Origin: Entoloma clypeatum
Taxonomy: Eukaryota; Basidiomycota; Agaricomycetes; Agaricales; Entolomataceae
Length of the DNA: 64,000 nucleotides
Assembly (NCBI GenBank): GCA_963565915.1
Contig: OY751496.1
Location: 1,674,001 to 1,738,000, forward strand
Reading direction: 5' to 3'
Below the pieces are notes generated by a model. It made no database searches. It had not been told where the DNA came from and was given only the letters and a program-made list of their open reading frames with translations. This document shows positions 32,133 to 43,882 of this stretch, piece by piece. Position 1 is the stretch's first letter; each line of letters begins with the position of its first letter. A program made the position numbers and the translations under genes.

Positions 32133-33745
32133 TCAATAATCCGAGAAGGGCGGCAGCTGCACAACATCCTGCAGCGCCGGAATGACATCGAGAAGTGTGG
32201 GGGACAGTTTATGCAGCCATTGATTGGACCGTCCGTAGCTGATGCCGATCGTCCTGAGCTCCCAATTCGCGTAGTTGGCTCGGTTTCCTCGGATTTCTTC
32301 CTTGAACAGCTCCTGCGCGGAGGTTATTGATATATCAATGGAATGGGTTGTGTACTCACTAGTTCAATCGTCGGACAGACGGCAAAGTTTCCTGCATAAC
32401 GGTCCACAGGCGCAGCGGATGCCTTGACCTCGGCGAAAGTCAGCTCCAGAACAGTGAGCCGAGGAAGGCGCGACGCCAGGAGATAAAGGAGTGCAGAGCT
32501 CAGATGACACAACCTCACGTGGAAGCGCCTCAACTGCGACAAGGCGTGCATGCCAATGCCGTCGATGATGGCCTCGACCTCAATCTGCTGGAGAGCTCGA
32601 TCGGTAAGGCTGAGATATTCGAGCTGGCCGGCCTGTTGGCGAAGGAACCGTATGATGGGTATGAGGTCCGCCTTGAGAGGTCTTAATGCTAACTGAATTC
32701 CGGACAGTCGCGGGTACGGGCCGGTGGTGGCTGCGATGATGTTGTAGATCCAGTCTTTGGACTTGGTAGAAGTGGGAGAGTCGGCGGAGCAACAGCGGTT
32801 GGCACCGAGCTGCAAGTGCTGGAGTGTGTCGCGGTGCCTTTCGAGGAATGTGACGAGATTGGAAGGTGAGGACAGGTTTCTTCCTTCGAACGGGATGGTA
32901 AGCGCGAACCGCTGAAGGCGGGGGAAGGTCCCAAGATTGGTGAGGAGACGTGTGAGGTCCAGTTTCTGGGACGGTTGGCGGGATGATAAAGATAGAGACT
33001 GGAGGGTCCGGTCAAGGTTGTTCAGGAAGACGGTTAGGTGGTCGAAAATGTCCTCGATCTCTTGCCGCGGCATCTTCAATGTGCAGAGACTGAGTTCGAA
33101 TTGCTCGAGACCTGGCATGGAGACAAGGGCGAGAGACCGCAAGGACTCAGTCGGGATGTTGAGCGAAAGTTTGACGATCCTGTTGCTGATTTGTGTGAGG
33201 ACCGGACTGAGGAACGCTTGATAGTTCTTTAGTTCGTATGGGCAAGCCTCGTCCCAGCTCAGGCTGTACTCGGTAAGCTTCTTCAGACCGCGGACGGCGT
33301 CGGAAACGCGAGCGATGTCCTTCTGCATCCGCTTCTTGCTTTGCTGAATCACCCTGCGCTGGTTCGAACGAGGGTGGAACAGGTTGAGGACGGCGTTCGA
33401 CACCCTCTCATGATAGGTTCGGGGAGGCTTGGCGCGGGGTTGGATGAGCCACGGCTTGATGTCGACACGGTGAACTAGGTCTCCCCGACCAAGGGCGTCA
33501 TCACTGGCGAGGCTCATCAGGCTTGCAAGGAGGTAGACGATTGCATGAATTCCTGACCTCAAGATGGCACACAAACGCTTAGTTCCCTTGTTCACCTTGG
33601 AAAAAGTGATGACTTGGTATCGAGCAACAATAGCAATTTCAAAGAAAGAGCGATTGACGGTGTAGAGATTTCGAAGTTCATCCCGGGAGAGAAAGCTAAG
33701 AATGTTGCGCCAAATGTCACAGGGGACCGTACCCAGTACGTACAT
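32133..33745 (-). CDS. F-box protein with Leu-rich C-terminal region
   Basis: Exons complement(32133-32312, 32360-33745) predict 521 residues. An F-box opens the protein (VPCDIWRNILSFLSRDELRN, LYTVNRSFFEIAIVARYQ). F-boxes bind SKP1 and place the protein in an SCF ubiquitin ligase. The remainder is Leu-rich with repeated strand-helix units (LQSLSLSSRQP, LQHLQLGANR, LEYLSLTDRALQQIEVEAI, LRRFHVRLCHLSSALLYLLA, LTVLELTF), as in the LRR-like substrate-binding half of the many agaricomycete F-box proteins. Target unknown. Confidence 0.8.
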
Positions 33746-34021
33746 GGAAGGGATTGGGAGATGGCTCGATGCTAGAAAAGCGATGGTCCGATAATAAGGA
33801 AGAGGATGATTCGGGGATATCGATGAAGCTGTGTGCGCGCCTCATGTTTCGACGAACCCGGGGATCAGAATCTTAATGAGAATTGGTGACTGCGATTGCT
33901 TATAGCGTGCTTGCTCTTTGCACTTCATCCATGATTGCAATCGCGATGCTTTGGGCCAGAGCGTCTGTTGAGCGTCTGTTAAGCTGGCATCCCGTCGCCT
34001 GCTGTGTGCTCTGTCAAGCCT

Positions 34022-36625
34022 ATGCATATCCAGAACCTCACTCTCTTTCTCCCAAGTCTGCCATCTCACGTCAAGCACAACGACCTATCTCGAGTGTTTC
34101 AAAAGTACGGTGTAGACTATATCCTGTTGACCACCAACGATATCGATCATCAAAGCTGGCGTTGCCGATCTGAACCTTTGTCGCAATCGGCACGAATCGT
34201 TTTCACGACCCTAGCTCAAGGTGCACACATCGTTTTCTACATGCGGACTTCTAATCAGGGTAATTCATCATAGCCGAGAAGGCCTTGGCCACTCAACACG
34301 GTCGCCAGATACCCATCCTCCAACCGCCCGTTGTCCTTTTCCTCACAACGACACAGCACTCTTCAATCTCCTCTCAGGTATCTGGAAACCCGCGTAGAGT
34401 CAAGCTTCTACCTCTGGACTGCACGGACATACAGCTATATGAATTATTACGCCCTTTTGGACCCTTAGCCTACGTCCAACTTTCTGCATGCCTCGGCGGC
34501 GTCGTTCAATTTTGGACAGAGGAAGATGCTCTAAGAACAGAGGCAGCCATGAAAGCAACCTTTGCCCGGAGTACCAAAATTACTCTCCAAGCTTACGAGC
34601 CTCGTAATCTAATATGTGGTGTACGTCCCACAAACCCTTGGCGTCTCCTCTCAGACTTCAAAGCCCCTGCATAGAATTTGGCAGCCTCCATGGACACGGA
34701 AGCCCTCAAGACTCGTTTCGAACAGGTAGACAGCTTCTTGAATGTCGATCCGCATTTTCATTGATGTTTCGTAGGCAGGATCAGTCGTGAGGTATCCCCA
34801 CCACCTCCTCCTTTTTCATATTTCTTATACGCTTATTGACTCAAAAATAGCGCGCAAGTTTTCCCAAAGGAAAGAGGTCGAAGTAACGGTCATGTTTCCT
34901 TTGCGACCCCAGAAGAAGGTAGAGTTCTGACTTCGACGATTCCCCAGCTGGCAGAGCTGATCGATTGTTCTAGCTGAGAATGCCATTCGGATGTTCCACG
35001 GTTCCCTTTTTGAAACCTTCACCATGACCGTGCGCTACAAAGAATCGCCGTCCAGCACTAGCACCACGAACCTTTCACAGAATCAAGCCGTCCAGGTGTG
35101 TATGCGCGACTCTCATCCAGCATCGTGCCCGATTTAAACAGATAGAAAAAAGACAGACGAGCAATCGGCGCAGGAAATTGTATGTCTCCAAGCAGAAATT
35201 GTCAAGCTCGAAGACAGCCTCCGGAAGGAACAAGTAAATCATCAGCCAGAGGTTGTCGACCTCAAAAAACACATCGAGGTGCTCACTCAACAGTGTATGA
35301 ACCAGCAAGGCACGACGGAAGAGAATACAGGACTCCGTGCAGAGATTGCGACCCTCAAAGACCGGTTGAAGGAGCAAGCGGCCCATGGGTTGGACACCTC
35401 CGACTTTAAAAACCACATCGAGGCGCTGAAGCAGCAGCGTGCGGACGCTGCGGTTCTTTGGGCTCAAGCAGAGGCAGAGAAGTTGAGGGAGAAAGAAATA
35501 CATCAGCAGGAGATGGACATTCTTACATCACGGTTGGAGATGTTGGAAACAAAGCTGCGCCTATTGGAGATCAACCATCGCATCGTGCAGCAGGAACGCG
35601 GCGATTGGCGCCGCAGATTCGAAACGGCTAACTCTCAACAAGGAAACCATCTGCATGAGCTAAACGCTGTGATGGCGCAATTGGAGACGTTGGAGGAAAA
35701 TCTGCGTCAGTCCGAGACGAGTCGTCAAACGATGCAAGACGAATGTGACGAATGGCGGCACAAATTCGACGTGGCAGACGCTCGACGCAAAATCTTGGAA
35801 CTCGACTATGACAGTCTTCGCTGGCAGGAAGCGAAAAGACAAGAGGAAACAAGAATGCGCGAGGAAGCGGAAGCTAGGAAGCAGGAAGAAGAGTTAAAGA
35901 AGAAGAGAGATGAGGAGGAGGTTGACAGGCAGTGGAGAGCGGAAGAAGTACGGCGTCAGATGGCTGAGGAGAATAGGAAGAAAGAGGAACAGGCGAGAGA
36001 ACAACAAGAGGCAGCGGCGCGCAATGCTCGGGAGAAAGAGAAGGCCGCAGAAACCCGGCGTAAAGAGGACCAGAAGAGAGCTCAGGAAGGAAAGGAGAAG
36101 AAAGAGCGTGAAGAGGCTGCAAGTAAAGCAGAACGGAAGGCTCGGTCGGCTTGGAAAGAATGTACAGTCGCGGAGCAGCGCCGCTGCCGCGAGCGGGACA
36201 ATCGCTGGCGTTCTGCCTGGGTCAGTCCGGATGGATATCGATCTTGGACGAAGGCTTTTGCTCTGAAACGCTTCCTCCTTCTGTTGGACGAATTCGACAA
36301 AACGTATTTCTCAAAGAGCAGGCCTCTCACGTTCGAGAACATCCCGTGGCCTGTTTGTGACGATCCAAAGGATCTCGTTATCCAAGATCTCGATTGGGGA
36401 AAAGTGGAGGCTTTTTTTTGTTACGTGCGAGAAGCTTACATCGATTATAACGGCCTCGTCGAAAGAGTTCATCGCATGTTTCACCCGGACAAATGGCGCT
36501 CCAAGCGTATCCTGGAAACCGTCTATGACCCTCACCTACGACTGGCCATCGAGAAGACAGGTAATATTGTTGCTCAGGCCATGACACCGTTGTGGAGAAA
36601 GACTAAAGGTCATGTTGATTCCTGA
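34022..36625 (+). CDS. Three-RRM, coiled-coil, HPDKW-domain protein, copy 1
   Basis: Exons 34022-34220, 34274-34620, 34675-34725, 34775-34791, 34851-34918, 34974-35097, 35146-36625 predict 761 residues. Three RRM-like units lead: LTLFLPSLPSHVKHNDLSRV; VKLLPLDCTDIQLYELLRPF with GGVVQFWTEEDAL; and NLAASMDTEALKTRFEQAGS with GHVSFATPEEAENAI. A long charged coiled coil follows (about residues 280-620, rich in Glu/Lys/Arg/Gln). The end is a compact conserved domain of about 130 residues: RRCRERDN, FLLLLDEFDKTYFS, IPWPVCDDP, IQDLDWGKVEAFF, LVERVHRMFHPDKWRS, NIVAQAMTPLWRK. HPD in a helix-turn context recalls a J domain, but length and flanks differ. I do not recognise a named family. RNA binding is inferred from the RRM units. 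Confidence 0.75.
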
Positions 36626-37020
36626 TAGCGGTCCTCAAAGGGACTCGGATGTTTCTATTGTACATATATTGAACTGATGTATCAATACAGTTATAGCCAA
36701 CGCGGCTTTCAACGATCATGATCATTCACCACAACAAATGAACCGCGTCTCCCAAGCTATGCATCATGGCTTGAGCTTGTAAGATACGAGCTGAGTGACG
36801 CGCATGGTTTGTCGCGCCGAGACGACTTGGCAATGGGAAAAAGCGACTTATCTCTCAGGCTGTCTATGGAATAGAATCAGTCCTCGATTAGGTAGGAAGG
36901 CTTCTTCTTCTTCAAGTTTACATAAAATCTCGTGTCGACTCCATCCTACTAATCAGCGCTTTCCCTACCTTTTAGCCCTGTCGTTTCTCGATTGGCCCTC
37001 CCATAAGCATCTCTAGCGAC

Positions 37021-39249
37021 ATGTCCTCGAAGAAGTATATCAAGCATTCCACTCTCTTCCTCCCAAACCTCCCATCCCATGTCAAGCACAGTGATCTGTC
37101 ACGCGTCTTCCACACGTACAGGGTGAAGCACATCATCATAGGCGACAATGACCGCAAAATCTGGCGTAGCGAACGCGATGGTTTCATGCCCCAGTACGCA
37201 CGTATTATTTTCCAAAACAATGTGGAAGGTACGCTTCTTCAGTCTCAAACTAGTTCAGGACTCTAAAGTATTGATTTCATAGCCGAAAAGGCTCTGGCAA
37301 CTCAACATGTCCGACAAATACCGGAGCTCAAGCCTCCCGTGGTCCTTAATTTGTCAGTGATGCAGGGGTCTCCATCGATCTCCTCCCAGGTTTCTGCACA
37401 TCCTCGAAAGGTCAAGCTTTTGCCACCTACTTACACAGAAATACAATTGTACGAACTACTGCGACGTTTTGGACCTCTGGCGTATGTCAAGATATCAGAG
37501 AATCTCGGAGGCATCGTTCAGTTTTGGACGGAGGATGATGCTCTGAAGGCCGAGGCAGCCGTGAAAGCAGAGTTCGCCCAGAGCACAAAAATCAATCTTC
37601 AGGCCTACGCGCCTTGTGACCTACTCTGCAGCGTATGTTCACAGATCATCCCCGTGTCCTTTCGGCCAGTGACTCTCCAAACAGAATTTGGCTCCTTCAG
37701 TCGATGCGGAAATTCTCAAAACTCATTTTGGAAAGGTACGTATGGTGCCCATCTTCTACACCACCCAACCCCTTGTCAACAGGTGTTAACTTAGGCAGGA
37801 TCAATAACGAGGTACGCATACTTCCAATATAGAAATATCCCAACTGGATATAATCACTAGTTCACGGGTCTATTCTGCAAGAAATAAACGAGGCAAAGGC
37901 AAAGGCTATGTTTCGTTCGCAACACCGGAAGAAGGTAGAGATCCCATGACAACGTTCTGACAGACCTAAAACACTTTCCCGTAGCCGAAACTGCAATCGA
38001 ATTGTTCAATGGTACGACATTCGAGTCTACCGTCATCGTTGTCCGTCACAGAGAACAAGCACAACCATCCAAGCCATGTCCCAAATTCACCCCCGAAAAT
38101 GAAGCCGTTAAAGTACCCATGTCGGCTGGCATGGCGGATGAGTCGGTCCCAAGTAATCAAACGGCCGAGGCGATTGACGAGCAACACCGAGAAAACATTG
38201 CAAGTTACCGAGCACAAATCGCTGCTTTGGAAGTACGGGTCCGAACGGACCAAGCTGATCATCGAGCACAACAGGCTGAGCTTGAGAAAACCATCAACAC
38301 GCTTCTGCAGCGGTATTCGGAGATGAAGGTTCAGGCAGAGGAGAAATTGAAGCAAGAGGAAGACCACCAACAAGAGGTGCATGCCTTAACTTTGCGTTTG
38401 GAAGCGTTGGAAGCAAAGCTACGTCAGTCTGAGACGAGCAATAACATCGCGCAGGACGAACGTGACGTTTGGCGTCGCAAATTCGAGGTGGCCGATTCTC
38501 GGCGCAAAATCCTGGAACTGGAAAGTGATCGACCTCTGTGGGAAGAAGCAAAAAAGAAACGCGAGGAGAGAGCGCGACAGGAGTCTGAGAAGAACAAGAA
38601 GAAAGAAGAGGAGAAGAGAGCACGAGAGGAGGAAGTAGAAAGGCGGAGAAAAGCCGCGGAGGAAGCTCGGCGCAGATTCCAGGAGCAGGAAAAACAGCGG
38701 GCAAGGGAAGAAAGGGCGAGAAAAGAGAGAGAAGAGGCCGCACGCAAGGCTAGGGAGCGAGAGAAGGCTGAGGAAGTACGAAAGGCAGCGTGGAGAGAAT
38801 GTACACTTGCGGAGGAGGAGCGTTGCCGCCAAAGGGACATTCGCAGGCCTTTTATGTGGGGTTTCGGGAATTGGGCCAATTCTCTCGCTCTGGACCGATT
38901 CCTCCTCGTGAGCGACGAATTCGACAAGACGAAGTTTTCGGAAAACCAACCTCTCACGGTTGGCAACATTCCTTGGCCCGTTTGTGATGATCCTTCGCAG
39001 TTCATTGTCGAAGATCTGGATTGGGGCAAAGTTGAAGAGTTCTTCCGTTACGTCCGACGAGTCAAAACGGCTCCAGAATACAACAGCCTGGTTGAAAGGG
39101 TTCACCGGATGTTTCATCCAGATAAATGGCGGTCGAGATCTATCCTGGACAGTGTGTACGATGAAGAGCTACGAGCAACCCTCGGTAGAGCAGGTAATAC
39201 CGTTGCGCAGGCGATGACGCCGTTGTGGAGGGAGTCGAAAGGCTACTAA
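37021..39249 (+). CDS. Three-RRM, coiled-coil, HPDKW-domain protein, copy 2
   Basis: Exons 37021-37228, 37283-37632, 37685-37735, 37795-37811, 37861-37934, 37985-39249 predict 654 residues. It is a tandem paralogue of the preceding gene with the same exon layout, including the 51-nt and 17-nt exons; copy 1 has one extra intron before the coiled coil. RRM units are STLFLPNLPSHVKHSDLSRV, VKLLPPTYTEIQLYELLRRF and NLAPSVDAEILKTHF with GYVSFATPEEAETAIELF. The coiled coil contains repeats such as RREEAARKAREREK. The C-terminal domain reads FLLVSDEFDKTKFS, IPWPVCDDP, VEDLDWGKVEEFF, LVERVHRMFHPDKWRS and GNTVAQAMTPLWRE. The GKGKGYVSF stretch is a good RNP1 match. Function unknown. Confidence 0.75.
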
Positions 39250-39639
39250 AAGATTCCATTGGCGAGACACTTTTGCGCGTGATTACATAATTCAACTTTT
39301 TGTCAATGTTTACTTCTACCTTTATTTGCCATCGTAACTCGACGCTCGTCATTTTGGGCGACCGGTCAAACGGCCTGAGTGATCTGGAAGACGTTTATAG
39401 GGCAGCCAGAAGCATCATAGGCAGTTCAAACAGCTTTTATATGTCCGAGCTTCAGATCGACAGCGATGGCAGGGTTGTCGCAGCGATTTAGCTGGGGGAA
39501 GATAGAAGACAAGCAGTGAGTTTACTTTCATTACAGCTGCCATTTCACTTATTACAGTTGTATAACGTCGGGAGACCCCTTTAGACTAAATTTATGCATT
39601 ATGAGAAGTATACAACACGAAATGAGTCACGCTATTGTG

Positions 39640-40060
39640 ACTATTGTGACGCGCTGTGCAAGAGCGTGACATCCCGAGCTACTTCGACTCCTGTTTCGTA
39701 CGGCGCTTGGGAGCAGAAATGACGGGGACTTCAGGTGCGTCGACTTGCATTTGGATTTGACTGTGCACGCTCCTGGAGTTCCCCATTTCCGCGACAATGT
39801 TGCCTGAGTAAATTTCAATGCTCTATCAGCCCTACCTTTAAAGTGGCTCATTGTTGGTGCTCATCCATGTAAGCAAAGATAGTCATCCAGTCATGGAGTG
39901 TAAGATTGTCGTGATGCTTTGGCTGTGCACGCCTTGCAGAGCTCTTTGGCTGATTTTTTTCGAGCTGGCTGCCTGGGTTTGCGTGCATAGGGCGTGGGCT
40001 TTTCGCGAGGCTTGGGGGTGGGGTCGCGATGTAGGGAGAGGGGCAGGGGCACCACTCCTC
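39640..40060 (-). pseudogene. Remnant of a Tigger/pogo-like transposase N-terminus
   Basis: Minus-strand fragments in three frames give the HTH start of a CENP-B/Tigger-type transposase: a basic Pro-rich leader, NLTLHDWMTIFAYMDEH (near 39880), then MSHFKGRADRALKFTQATLS (from 39851, shifted by one base), then ELQERAQSNPN in another frame. Fungal Tigger-like proteins have these blocks in this order. At least two frameshifts separate them and no DDE domain follows. The identification rests on remembered family patterns and is tentative. Confidence 0.45.
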
Positions 40061-40725
40061 ATCTGCTTATACAAAAAACCTCCTCAATACGATTTGCCAA
40101 TATATCCATGCATAGAGGTGCCAACGCCACCGGTGTTGCCAGGAACAAGTTTTGGAATATATTTCGCATCGAATGTCTCACCAAAAGTCTATCTCATACT
40201 GTATAATTGAGTTGTCAACCCTATACAGTATTCATTATGCATTATGCATCACAATTCCCCGCCTCTCGACATGGTTCCATCCAAAATCCTATACATTATG
40301 ACATTTATGCATTACGATATGAGCTATTCAACTGTATTCAACAAATGCTCCTTGCGTTCGTGGTTATCATGAAGGTCAGAACAGCTTGGATCCTTGTCAT
40401 ATGCGAATCTACACTCTTTCGGCATGTGGCTGGAAAGGGTTACTATAGCCACAGAAGGGGGAGGAATCTCATAAGGTATCTGGACTCAGCGTAGATCTCG
40501 CAGGGGTTGGGGAGCAAAATGATGCTGTATTACAAAAACAACAGTGAACACATACAACGAGAGTGAGCATAGTGGGCAATTGTACAACAACAGGAACCTA
40601 TCGAGGTGAGATAGTATGATGATGAGTCAAACTTACAGTACAACAAAGATATGTTAATCCTGGAAATCGCCAGAGGTACATCGAATCGAGGAGTGAGCAA
40701 AAGTTCCATCCATGATATCCAGACG
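40061..40725. other. No gene seen
   Basis: A+T-rich DNA with several GCATTATG- and ATACATTATG-like words near 40230-40310. It probably includes the 3' untranslated region of the O-methyltransferase gene. I see no gene. Confidence 0.3.
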
Positions 40726-43700
40726 TCAAGGCGAAGGCGGCGCCACCGTCACTGGTACGCCAATGTCAATCTGGGCCGCTTCAGCCAACACAGTGGTCTG
40801 GCCATTACGGTTAGGTAAATTCGGGAGTTCGTTCCCTGAGGGCGATTCTCGTCCCTTGTTGCCCGATTCGCCAAAGTTGAGAATCCCAGAACGGCGACTG
40901 CTGAGGAAGTTGGCCACACCGTTGATCGAAGCCCCAAACCCGCTTCCCGAGCGCCTTCTAAGGCCCTCTGGCTGCTGCTTGGAAAGCGATAGTCTGCGCG
41001 ACAACGAAGATACCGACGGGTGTTTAGAGTGCCGAGGAGACGACGGCGCCTCTTTCATACTCCGGCGGACGGGGGTTGTGGGCTGGGCTGGGAGTTCCGT
41101 TTGCGAAGAGTTTGGGATGGGTGACGATGAAGAGGTCGGAATTGCGCCGGACATGGACTGGCTTGGCAAGTGCTTGGGGGACAACGGGGACGGCGGAGCT
41201 TTCGTGACAGAAGAAGCCTGCGACCGGCGGGGCGAAGTGGGAGGCTTATCTGAAAGAGATGATGGAGGGAATGACAGAGGTGATGGCTTCTTCTTCGTCG
41301 ATGTCATGGGGGACCCTGCCGACTGTCTTGCCGTTCCCAAAACACTGTTGCTCCTTCCTCTGTTCATGAATCCCACGACTTTCGACTTTAGCTTCGCAAG
41401 GCGGCTTTCTTGAACGGAAGGTAGATCCAACCTCGAGCCAAAGGTAGGTGTCCCGACTCTCGACATCAAATGTTCACTCAGGCCGTTGACCGTGGGGGCC
41501 ACCTGGGCTTCCTGGGTGGATATCCCGTTCAACACAGGAGCAGCATCACTGTCAAGGCGCGCAGGCACCGCAACAATGTGCCCAAACAGCGAGCCTTCAG
41601 CTCGGGTCACTTTGACCACCTTCCACCCCGCGGAACGGGCAAGTGCTACGATCTCTCTCAAGGTCCTCTCTTGCGCGTCGAATACAGTCTGCATCTGAAT
41701 CACCAAAAAGACATCCTTGAGCTTATGGGGCAGCTGTACGAAAAGAACCATGCATACCGTCATGTCCATCCAATAGGCATGTGAGCTTGCCTTGCCCAGG
41801 TTCGCTAATAGTGGCGGAGCTGCCAAGGTCTTCTCCGCACCTTCGACGCCATCTAAAATATTCTCTCCTCCATCTTCGCTTGCCTCGACGTTATCCGGGC
41901 ATGCCAAAGGCAAGACGAAGTCGGCCATAAGAAGTTTGGTGTTCTCAGTGGCAGCCTTCCGAAGCCTTTCGAGAATCTTTCGTGCTTGCGCATCCGCCCA
42001 GTCATGCAGGACCACACGCAGCAGGAAAACGGCGGCATTCTTTATTGGCTGCGGGTCAAAGAAGTCATGCGCTGAGAAACGGCATTTAGGAAATCACCAA
42101 TTGGGAAGGGAATATACGGGGTATTCACCTTGGAATCGCGCCGTATCAGAATCCAACAACTCTGGATACTTGGTACGCCATGCCTAAAGAATCATCAGAA
42201 TCAACGACATGAAATAGAGTGAGTTATCACCTTCTCCCCCATCTCGACCACCACGGGTCGATCCTGGATCACAAATCGCAATCCCATATCCTGATCATCG
42301 CCCGGACGCGAGAACGCGTTAGCAAGCAACATGCTCGTCGATCCGATGCCGCCGCCAACATCGACGATGACACTACCGCGGGGCAAAGCCCTCCAATCGA
42401 AGCCTAAGAACAACCCGATCAATATTTCGAGGACGAGAATCGTGAAAACAGGAATGTATGCGCTTCGATGGAAGAAATCGCATCACACCGGAAGATAGGA
42501 CCAGCACATACCAAGTAATATGGCACCTGGCATCTCCCAAGATCCCGTTCCTTGCATGGCCGCGCCGAACCTTTCGAGTCTGTACCGGTTCGGATTCGCT
42601 GCTTGTACATCTTCCGCAGAAACATCGTTGCTCTTCTTTCCCTTTACGTGGCCATTCACCGCGGCAGGCTTGACCTTGGGCGCGGGAAGGCCAGGAGCCG
42701 CAGAGGTCACCCGCGCAGGGGACGATAGAGGTGGCGGAGCAGAAAGCGCACCCTGCTTCGCACCTTCTCCCTCCAGCCAAGGGAACCAAGGAACATCGGT
42801 GCCGAAGGCGTACTGGAATGGCGGGATCGGAGGATTGGCGCGGGCAAGAAGATAGGCTTCGGTCATATATGCTGAAGTTTTCTGCAGGTCATCGGTGCTT
42901 TCGGGGAGGCAGCGTGTCAGCGAACGTGAGGATTATATCGAGGGGACCAAGAAGGACATACTTGAGACCGATGAGGGCGGCGATGCCGTTAGTGGTATGG
43001 TACTTCATTTCGGGTCTGGCCCAGTCCAAAATGAGTTAAGTTTTCAATGATGTGCGAGATGAACGGAAGAAGGGTGGCGCAGATGAGCATAAGTACATAT
43101 GAGGTGTGCCTTCGCGTACGTACGTACCGGTACCGAAGTAGAAAGCGAACGATGATGATGGACTTACCTCCCCTCGTTTTCCCATTTCTGTAAGTCATCG
43201 ATGGATTTTCCCGAGTCAACCATGGATGAGATGCGGTTCAGAGTGAAGATGTTATGTTCGCGTTCACGAAGTATATGATGTGTTGCGAGGAGGCGAAGGA
43301 TGTGCGCTGATAGGGGAGACGTCAGTTCAAGCCATGAAGCCAGGGTGATGCCTGTACCAAGCCTAGCACTGTCGACAGCAGTCCGGCGAGATAGGGTGTC
43401 GACATGAACACCATCTGACCCGGCCGCTCGTAGAATTTCGACGATATTTGAAGCTTCCAGGAGCCGCAAACATGAAGGTAGATGATACTGATAACGAAAG
43501 AGTAAGATTCTGAACGGAACGGCGGCGAAAGACTACTGACACCCATTGAAGCGTCCATAAGCGTCAGGAATGGAATCTGGACGGTGGCTGATATTTGTCC
43601 AGTGGCAGAAACGATCTTGCTAATTGCACGGATTACAGCAGGGTGGGCTCGCAGCAGCTCTGCAGGATCTGTAGGGTCGTACAGGGCATCGAGGGAGGGA

Positions 43701-43882
43701 AAATCCAAGGGTGATCTTGGGTGCGTCGGCTTAGAGGGCGACGGCGGGGGGGAAGCGTATAGTGGCTCGCCAGAGTCAGAGGAGGGTAGCGGGACGGGTG
43801 GGCCTTGTCCGTAGACGCGCTGGATGTCGTCGAGGGCGTCTCCGATGATGGAGTGGAGGGCGCGCAGGACGGCGAAGGTCAT
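40726..43882 (-). CDS. O-methyltransferase with long Ser/Pro-rich extension
   Basis: Eight exons, complement(40726-42071, 42129-42183, 42231-42403, 42512-42881, 42961-43015, 43168-43306, 43358-43487, 43541-43882), predict 869 residues. The order is that of plant-COMT-type and fungal mycotoxin O-methyltransferases. A winged-helix dimerisation part comes first (LRLLEASNIVEILRAAGSDG, HILRLLATHHILRE). Motif I is VIVDVGGGIGSTSMLLA, then RFVIQDRP. The catalytic region has FLLRVVLHDWADAQARKIL (probable base His) and LLMADFVLP. Two features are unusual: a 60-residue Pro/Ala/Ser insert between the domains, and over 200 disordered Ser/Pro residues after the catalytic domain. Typical members have about 400 residues. 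Substrate unknown; no biosynthetic core enzyme lies nearby. Confidence 0.85.

Noticed and set aside
38294..39117. Long minus-strand frames rich in Ser, Leu and Phe
   Set aside because: Antisense shadows of the coiled coil and HPDKW domain of the second RRM gene.
40712..41413. 233-codon plus-strand frame with acidic and Gly-rich composition
   Set aside because: Antisense to the Ser/Pro tail of the O-methyltransferase; it contains no recognisable domain.
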